Below, in pieces: positions 5,630 through 8,838 of a stretch of 8,838 nucleotides of DNA. Position 1 is the stretch's first letter. Each line of letters opens with the position of its first letter. The notes below the pieces were generated by a model. That model worked only from the letters and a program-made list of their open reading frames with translations. It had not been told where the DNA came from and ran no database searches. This DNA comes from JAAFIP01 sp043769005 (GTDB lineage: Bacteria > Pseudomonadota > Gammaproteobacteria > Burkholderiales > Burkholderiaceae_C). Made by a program: the position numbers and the translations under genes. The stretch is from assembly GCA_043769005.1 (NCBI GenBank), contig JAYVJV010000091.1, positions 1 to 8,838 of the forward strand. Direction: 5' to 3'.

Positions 5630-6733
5630 TTATGCGGGCACCCTATCGCGCCGGGACAGCTTGGCCAATGCCAGCATGAGCACCGCGTACGGCCATACCC
5701 AGCCGATCCATTGCGCCAGCCCATGAAAGCGCACAAAGCGGCCCTGCTCCCAGCTTTGCAAGGTCTGGGCAAAATACGGCGTGCTGGGCACCATGTTGAC
5801 CTGGCTGAGCTGCCACACCAGAGCCACCAGCAGCAAGGCCAGGCAGGCGCGGCGGGGCAGGCCCATGCTTAGCGTTGCCGCTGCAGCGCCCAGCCACAGG
5901 CCGTACCACACCGGCGGCGTGATCCAGCGCCAGGCCTGGTCGGGGCCATAGCTTAAGGCGGCAGACAGACTGCTAGCCATTACAGCTATTGCACAAACAG
6001 CTATTAAAAAAATAGCGCGTCGCCATTGCCCCTGGGCATGCGCATAGCCCAGCAGACAGGGCACCAGCAGGCCCAGGGCCACGCAAACCATCTCGCCCAG
6101 CGGGGCCATCGGCAACAGGTCTTGGCCGCGCACGGGTAGCCAGACCAAAAACGGGGTGTGCGCCAATGCCGCCTCCAGCGTTGCCTCGACCCGCTCAAAC
6201 ACCTGCCCCAAGCCCAGCGGCACCGCAGGTGGAAACAGCAGGGCGATTGGCCAGGTCAACAACAACACCAGGGCGGTACGCGCGTCGGCAACAAACCAGC
6301 GCCTGCGAAAGCGGCTCCAGTGGTCAATGGCACCCAGCTTTTCCAGCGTGTTGGCCAGCCACGCGCCCGCCAGCGCGCCAGCGCTATTGAGCAGCCAGTC
6401 TGACAGGGCGGGAACGCGCTGGGGCAAATAGGTTTGCAGCGCCTCCATCAGCAAAGACAGCGCACTGGCCGCGATGGCTACCCACACAATCGGCCAGGGC
6501 AGTAGCGTCGTGCGCAGCAAAGCCAGCGTAGCCAAAAATCCTAAAGGGGCATAACCCGCAAAATTGGCAAAGGTGTCAAACTGGCTCCAGTAGTTTGGCC
6601 AGGGCGCAGTAAGGTAGGCGAAGGGGCCCAGGCCCTGGTCGCGCCATTCGCTAAACGGATACAGACTGGCATACAGCACCAGCAAGATATACAAGGCCGC
6701 AAGCAAAGTGGCCGAGCTGCGGTGGGGTTGCAT
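5630..6733 (-). CDS. VanZ-family polytopic membrane protein
   Basis: The N-terminal part (about 1-130) is a VanZ-like domain: DTFANFAGYAPLGF (Asp53, Asn57) followed by MEALQTYLPQRVPALSDWLLN (Glu97, Gln100, Arg106, Asp112, Asn116). These carry the polar residues conserved across VanZ proteins. About ten hydrophobic segments are visible, roughly 9-25, 59-75, 81-98, 113-130, 153-170, 214-230, 238-258, 277-291, 297-312 and 343-359. The protein is therefore much larger than VanZ itself and has a C-terminal membrane half I cannot assign. VanZ confers low-level teicoplanin resistance in enterococci, but most chromosomal homologues have no known role, so resistance should not be assumed. I chose ATG 6733 (367 residues) over the in-frame TTG at 6742. 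The gene starts 38 bp after hemJ and is probably cotranscribed with it. Codons 240-254 coincide with a repeat-element relative. Confidence 0.88.
   Translation of the reverse strand: MQPHRSSATLLAALYILLVLYASLYPFSEWRDQGLGPFAYLTAPWPNYWSQFDTFANFAGYAPLGFLATLALLRTTLLPWPIVWVAIAASALSLLMEALQTYLPQRVPALSDWLLNSAGALAGAWLANTLEKLGAIDHWSRFRRRWFVADARTALVLLLTWPIALLFPPAVPLGLGQVFERVEATLEAALAHTPFLVWLPVRGQDLLPMAPLGEMVCVALGLLVPCLLGYAHAQGQWRRAIFLIAVCAIAVMASSLSAALSYGPDQAWRWITPPVWYGLWLGAAAATLSMGLPRRACLALLLVALVWQLSQVNMVPSTPYFAQTLQSWEQGRFVRFHGLAQWIGWVWPYAVLMLALAKLSRRDRVPA
5973..6016 (-). repeat. 44-bp dispersed element, probable degenerate copy C, inside vanZ
   Basis: Read on the - strand it starts GCTATTTTTTTAATAGCTG and ends AATGGCTAG. 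It aligns without gaps to copy A at about 25 of 44 positions, including GCTATT, TAGCTG, TTG and GGCTA at the same places. In frame it encodes AIFLIAVCAIAVMA (residues 240-253), the core of a predicted membrane helix, using TTT, TTA and ATA codons unlike the GC-rich surroundings. The match is weaker than that of copy B, and chance similarity is possible. Confidence 0.4.
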
Positions 6734-6771
6734 GGAAGGCAAGAGCGTGCACAGCGGTTGGGTTCAGCGCA

Positions 6772-7212
6772 CTAAAAGGGCTTAACCACCACCAAGACCA
6801 CGGCGGCGGTGAGCAGCAACACCGGCACTTCGTTAAACCAGCGGTACCACACATGGCTGCGGGTATTGTTGTTTTGCTCAAACTTGCGTAGCAGCAAGCT
6901 ACAGGCATGGTGGTAGCCCAGAGCCAGCACCACCACCACCAGTTTGGCATGCATCCAGCCATTGCCCGGGCCTTTGCCTATGCCATAGCCCAGCCACAAC
7001 CAAAAACCCAAGCCCAGCGCGGGCAGCGCCAGCAGGCTCATAAAACGCAGCAGCTTGCGCGCCATCAGCAGCAGGCGCAAACGTTCGTTGGGAGAGTTGT
7101 TGGCCAGATCGGCCTGCACCTGGGCCAGGTTGACAAAAATACGCGGCAGGTAAAACAAGCCCGCAAACCAGCTGGTGACAAAAATAATGTGGAAGGCTTT
7201 TACCCAGAGCAT
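6772..7212 (-). CDS. hemJ: HemJ-type protoporphyrinogen IX oxidase (often annotated as CopD family)
   Basis: HemJ is an inner-membrane, heme-b-containing enzyme that oxidises protoporphyrinogen IX to protoporphyrin IX in the penultimate step of heme synthesis. The 146-residue length is typical. Family hallmarks are the N-terminus MLWVKAFHIIFV (His8), SWFAGLFYLPRIFV (14-27), the helix-3 motif GWMHAKL (His88, Lys90) and the C-terminal block NTRSHVWYRWFNEVP ending in VVVKPF. Four hydrophobic helices lie near 4-24, 52-76, 86-104 and 128-145. ATG 7212 matches the family start; the same frame stays open to ATG 7350, but that extension runs through the sRNA terminator. Divergent hemB supports the heme role. 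vanZ follows after 38 bp. The automated label 'CopD' (copper) would be misleading, since the RSH...NEVP and VVVKPF blocks are HemJ features. Confidence 0.9.
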   Translation of the reverse strand: MLWVKAFHIIFVTSWFAGLFYLPRIFVNLAQVQADLANNSPNERLRLLLMARKLLRFMSLLALPALGLGFWLWLGYGIGKGPGNGWMHAKLVVVVLALGYHHACSLLLRKFEQNNNTRSHVWYRWFNEVPVLLLTAAVVLVVVKPF

Positions 7213-7231
7213 GCGGCAAGTGTACGCCAGC

Positions 7232-7288
7232 GCACTGGAATAAAGCATGGGCCAGTGCATGCGCTGCGGTTGAGGCACTGCGCAGCGC
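7232..7288 (-). promoter_or_regulatory. inverted repeats in the hemJ leader
   Basis: Two inverted repeats lie between the sRNA terminator and the hemJ start. GCACTGG (7232-7238) pairs with CCAGTGC (7252-7258). GCGCTGCG (7261-7268) pairs with CGCAGCGC (7281-7288), an 8-bp perfect stem with a 12-nt loop. The segment GGCACTG at 7274-7280 can also pair with CAGTGC at 7253-7258, so alternative folds are possible. This stretch may be a structured 5' leader or binding site; no function is shown by sequence alone. No clear promoter for hemJ was found in 7213-7297. Confidence 0.4.
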
Positions 7289-7297
7289 GGTGCAGAC

Positions 7298-7325
7298 AAA
7301 AAAAAGCCCCAGCATAAGCTGGGGC
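7298..7325 (-). terminator. intrinsic terminator on the - strand, upstream of hemJ
   Basis: Read on the - strand, GCCCCAGC, loop TTAT and GCTGGGGC form a perfect 8-bp stem (7325-7318 with 7313-7306), followed at once by eight T (7305-7298). This is a textbook Rho-independent terminator. It lies 85 bp upstream of the hemJ start and points toward hemJ, so it ends a transcript that begins between here and hemB rather than hemJ or hemB themselves. On the + strand the stem is preceded by A8 and not followed directly by a T run, so it is not a strong + strand terminator. Confidence 0.93.
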
Positions 7326-7400
7326 GGGAAGCCTTTTTGCTGTCACACATTGAGGCACCCGCTCAGGGAGGAAAAGCGGGAAGCGGCGAACCGCTCACTT
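7298..7400 (-). ncRNA. candidate small structured RNA between hemJ and hemB (possibly the Anti-hemB motif)
   Basis: A compact transcription unit of about 100 nt is visible on the - strand. A TTGAAT-N17-TAAATT promoter predicts a start near 7396-7400. Hairpin 1 follows: AGCGG, loop UUCG, CCGCU (7395-7382). Hairpin 2 is CCCGCU/AGCGGG (7380-7375 with 7363-7358) with an 11-nt loop UUUCCUCCCUG. After a linker of about 30 nt comes the intrinsic terminator at 7325-7298. No start codon with a plausible ribosome site and ORF is seen inside. The position, strand and layout (antisense to and upstream of hemB in a Burkholderiales-type genome) fit what I recall of the Anti-hemB RNA motif from comparative genomics, but I cannot run the covariance model. 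Alternatively it is a prematurely terminated 5' leader of hemJ. The CCUCC loop resembles loops that other proteobacterial sRNAs use to mask Shine-Dalgarno sequences. Confidence 0.65.
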
Positions 7401-7413
7401 GATAATTTATCAA
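7399..7413. promoter_or_regulatory. perfect 15-bp palindrome over the -10 element, possible operator
   Basis: TTGATAATTTATCAA is a 7-1-7 perfect palindrome (arms 7399-7405 and 7407-7413) that covers the -10 of the small-RNA promoter. A dimeric regulator bound here would block that promoter. The half-sites resemble FNR/ANR boxes (TTGAT...ATCAA), but the spacing is 5 rather than 4. The core resembles Fur-type GATAAT/ATTATC repeats, but one base pair per side is lacking. The factor is therefore undetermined. Confidence 0.45.
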
Positions 7414-7432
7414 AAGATAAAATAAAATTCAA
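7404..7432 (-). promoter_or_regulatory. sigma-70-type promoter for the small RNA
   Basis: On the - strand TTGAAT (7432-7427, 4/6 to TTGACA) and TAAATT (7409-7404, 4/6 to TATAAT) are separated by exactly 17 bp inside an AT-rich stretch. They place the start 4-8 bp downstream, immediately before hairpin 1 of the RNA. Its agreement with the RNA start and terminator makes it more credible than a random hexamer pair. Confidence 0.55.
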
Positions 7433-7657
7433 GGGAATCGGCACGATTTTTTGAATTTTTCTAATAACCAATCTTTCAGATGTCTCTTTTGTGACTAATT
7501 TCACGAAAATATTAAGCGTTTCGTTTACGTGTCGTTGTTTCGTATGCGTAACTTCTCTTGTGAAGACATTTGTCGGCACATGCAGTGGTGCCGGTTCGAG
7601 CTAAAGTGCCTGCTCAGCAAGCATCCATTGGTGTAGACCATACGGCACAATCAGGCC
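7414..7657 (+). promoter_or_regulatory. hemB upstream region, AT-rich on its left side
   Basis: These 244 bp separate the small-RNA start from hemB. The left 150 bp are markedly AT-rich against GC-rich neighbours, as expected for a divergent promoter region. Possible + strand hemB promoters such as TTGTGA followed by TATTAA near 7490-7515 are weak, and I do not call one. A 6-bp hairpin CGGCAC/GTGCCG (7574-7579 with 7588-7593) would lie in the hemB 5' UTR. A 78-codon - strand GTG-started frame crosses the area but shows no gene-like features. Confidence 0.4.
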
Positions 7658-8659
7658 ATGACACCCGCCCCCTTTCCCCACAGCCGCCCGCGCCGCCTGC
7701 GCCGCGATGCCTTTACCCGCAACCTGGTACGCGAGCATGCCCTTACCCCGCATGACTTGATTTACCCGGTATTTGTGGTGGAAGGCCAACAGCAGCGCCA
7801 GGAAGTGAAGTCCATGCCCGGTGTGCAGCGGCTCAGTGTGGACTTGTTGCTGCCCGTTGCAGAACAGTGCGTGCAGCTGGGTATCCCTGTGATGGCCCTC
7901 TTCCCGGTGATCGATCCAAGCTTGAAAACCCCCGACGGTCAGGAAGCCTGGAACCACAAAGGCCTGGTGCCGCGCTGCGTGCGCGAGCTGAAAAAACATT
8001 TCCCCGAGCTGGGCGTAATGACCGATGTGGCGCTGGACCCCTTTACCTCCCACGGCCAGGACGGTTTGCTGGACGACAGCAACTACATCATCAACGACGC
8101 AACGGTGCAACTGCTGGTCAAGCAAGCCCTGGTGCAGGCCGAGGCGGGCGTAGACATCGTCGCCCCCAGCGACATGATGGATGGGCGCATTGGCGCCATC
8201 CGCAGCGCACTGGAGGCGCAGGGGCACATCCACACCCGCATCATGGCCTACAGCGCTAAATACGCCAGCGCCTTCTACGGCCCCTTCCGCGACGCGGTGG
8301 GCAGCGCGGCCAACCTGGGCAAGGCCAATAAAAAGGTCTACCAGATGGACCCCGGCAACAGCGACGAGGCGCTGCGCGAAGTAGCGCTGGACATTGCCGA
8401 GGGGGCCGACATGGTGATGGTCAAGCCCGGCATGCCCTACCTGGACATTGTGCGCCGTGTGAAAGACGAGTTCAAAGTACCCACCTTCGCCTACCAGGTA
8501 TCGGGCGAATACGCCATGCTCAAAGCCGCCGCCATCAACGGCTGGCTGGACCACGACGCGGTGATGATGGAGAGCCTGTTGGCCTTCAAACGCGCTGGCG
8601 CGGATGGCGTGTTGACCTATTTTGCGCTGGATGTGGCGCGTTTGATCCGCCAAAACTGA
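7658..8659 (+). CDS. hemB: delta-aminolevulinic acid dehydratase (porphobilinogen synthase)
   Basis: HemB condenses two 5-aminolevulinate molecules to porphobilinogen in the cytoplasm, an early common step of heme synthesis. The 333-residue length and full TIM-barrel layout are normal. Schiff-base lysines are Lys201 (YSAKYASAFYGPF) and Lys256 (MVKPGMPYLDIV). The metal-site region reads DVALDPFTSHGQDG: Ala125, Asp127 and Asp135 stand where zinc enzymes have three cysteines. This is the Mg-activated, zinc-independent type known from Pseudomonas aeruginosa. The N-terminal RPRRLRRDAFTRNLVREH is the usual arm that takes part in oligomer contacts. ATG 7658 has only a weak CAGG six bases upstream but fits the family. 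It is divergent from hemJ, and the next gene starts 23 bp after its stop. The long - strand frame opposite it is a shadow. Confidence 0.98.
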   Translation: MTPAPFPHSRPRRLRRDAFTRNLVREHALTPHDLIYPVFVVEGQQQRQEVKSMPGVQRLSVDLLLPVAEQCVQLGIPVMALFPVIDPSLKTPDGQEAWNHKGLVPRCVRELKKHFPELGVMTDVALDPFTSHGQDGLLDDSNYIINDATVQLLVKQALVQAEAGVDIVAPSDMMDGRIGAIRSALEAQGHIHTRIMAYSAKYASAFYGPFRDAVGSAANLGKANKKVYQMDPGNSDEALREVALDIAEGADMVMVKPGMPYLDIVRRVKDEFKVPTFAYQVSGEYAMLKAAAINGWLDHDAVMMESLLAFKRAGADGVLTYFALDVARLIRQN

Positions 8660-8682
8660 CCCAAAAACCAATTATCAAGCTT

Positions 8683-8838
8683 ATGCAAATTGTCGTCTTC
8701 ACCCAAGGTAGTTTGCATTTTGTGGATGAATTGCCTAGCAACGCACCGGTTGACGGTTTTGTTTGGGTATTTACCGACCGTGAATCGATTGCGGCGGATT
8801 TGCCCAAGTTGCAAACCTTGGCACAGCAGGTCGGCGGT
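8683..8838 (+). CDS. N-terminal 52 codons of a probable CorA-type Mg transporter (3' end outside window)
   Basis: An open frame from ATG 8683 runs to the window edge without a stop. It begins MQIVVFTQGSLHFVDELPS, continues GFVWVFTDRESI and then an Ala/Gln-rich helix. This start resembles the cytoplasmic N-terminus of CorA-family proteins found after hemB in related betaproteobacteria, which I recall but cannot check. The defining GMN motif and two C-terminal membrane helices would lie beyond the window. The 23-bp spacing from the hemB stop suggests cotranscription with hemB. That it is a gene start is fairly sure; the family call is tentative. Confidence 0.6.
   Translation, partial: MQIVVFTQGSLHFVDELPSNAPVDGFVWVFTDRESIAADLPKLQTLAQQVGG

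Noticed and set aside
5630..6733. Glycopeptide resistance role for the VanZ-like protein
   Set aside because: The protein is over twice the length of VanZ, sits in a Gram-negative housekeeping run, and no vanHAX-type genes are nearby.
7213..7350. N-terminal extension of hemJ to ATG 7350
   Set aside because: It would add 46 residues without homology and run through the intrinsic terminator at 7298-7325. The family starts at the MLWVKAFH methionine.
7490..7515. Possible hemB promoter TTGTGA ... TATTAA on the + strand
   Set aside because: The spacing is 15 bp and both hexamers are poor matches. AT-rich DNA gives such pairs by chance, so no hemB promoter is called.
7343..7579. 78-codon frame on the - strand between hemJ and hemB
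   Set aside because: It needs a GTG start, has no Shine-Dalgarno or recognisable family, crosses the AT-rich promoter zone and overlaps the structured RNA. The open frame is explained by the low GC of the stretch.
7601..8671. 356-codon frame antisense to hemB
   Set aside because: It lies opposite a clear hemB in high-GC DNA, where long antisense frames are common. Its His/Val/Gly/Ala-rich translation resembles no family.

Overview
The window looks like chromosomal DNA of a betaproteobacterium in the order Burkholderiales, most likely family Comamonadaceae (Rhodoferax/Polaromonas-like). This rests on high-GC coding sequence, the protein families and their order, a Zn-independent type HemB, and short dispersed repeats of a kind I recall (unverified) from Comamonadaceae genomes. 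It is mostly housekeeping DNA; no phage, IS transposase, CRISPR array, tRNA or rRNA was seen.

Layout. Left end, + strand: the C-terminal 324 residues of sigma-54 (rpoN), then a 344-bp gap filled by a repeat with a perfect 48-bp inverted repeat. Next come a THUMP-type 23S rRNA guanine methyltransferase (RlmL N-terminal-half type) and an overlapping or abutting PIN-domain protein. Facing them on the - strand, in transcription order, are hemJ, vanZ-like, a Shethna-type [2Fe-2S] ferredoxin, an alpha/beta hydrolase and a PBP5-type D-Ala-D-Ala carboxypeptidase. To the right, hemB is divergent on the + strand and is followed after 23 bp by the first 52 codons of a probable CorA-type transporter.

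The most interesting part is the 445-bp hemJ/hemB divergent intergenic region. On the - strand it holds a complete small-RNA-like unit of about 100 nt: a -35/-10 pair with 17-bp spacing, a 15-bp perfect palindrome over the -10, two hairpins (one with a CCUCCC loop) and a textbook intrinsic terminator. It may be the Anti-hemB RNA motif described in Burkholderiales, or a hemJ leader that terminates early. Because hemB (early) and hemJ (penultimate step) are both heme-synthesis enzymes, the RNA sits between two genes of one pathway.

Small repeats are the second theme: three ungapped relatives of a 44-bp element (one intergenic, two inside genes in frame), a 3 x 30-bp tandem repeat inserted in frame next to the catalytic NPPY motif of the methyltransferase, and the 48-bp inverted repeat after rpoN. 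Start codons of vanZ, hemJ and the PIN gene were set by family N-termini or first ATG, because Shine-Dalgarno signals are generally weak here.
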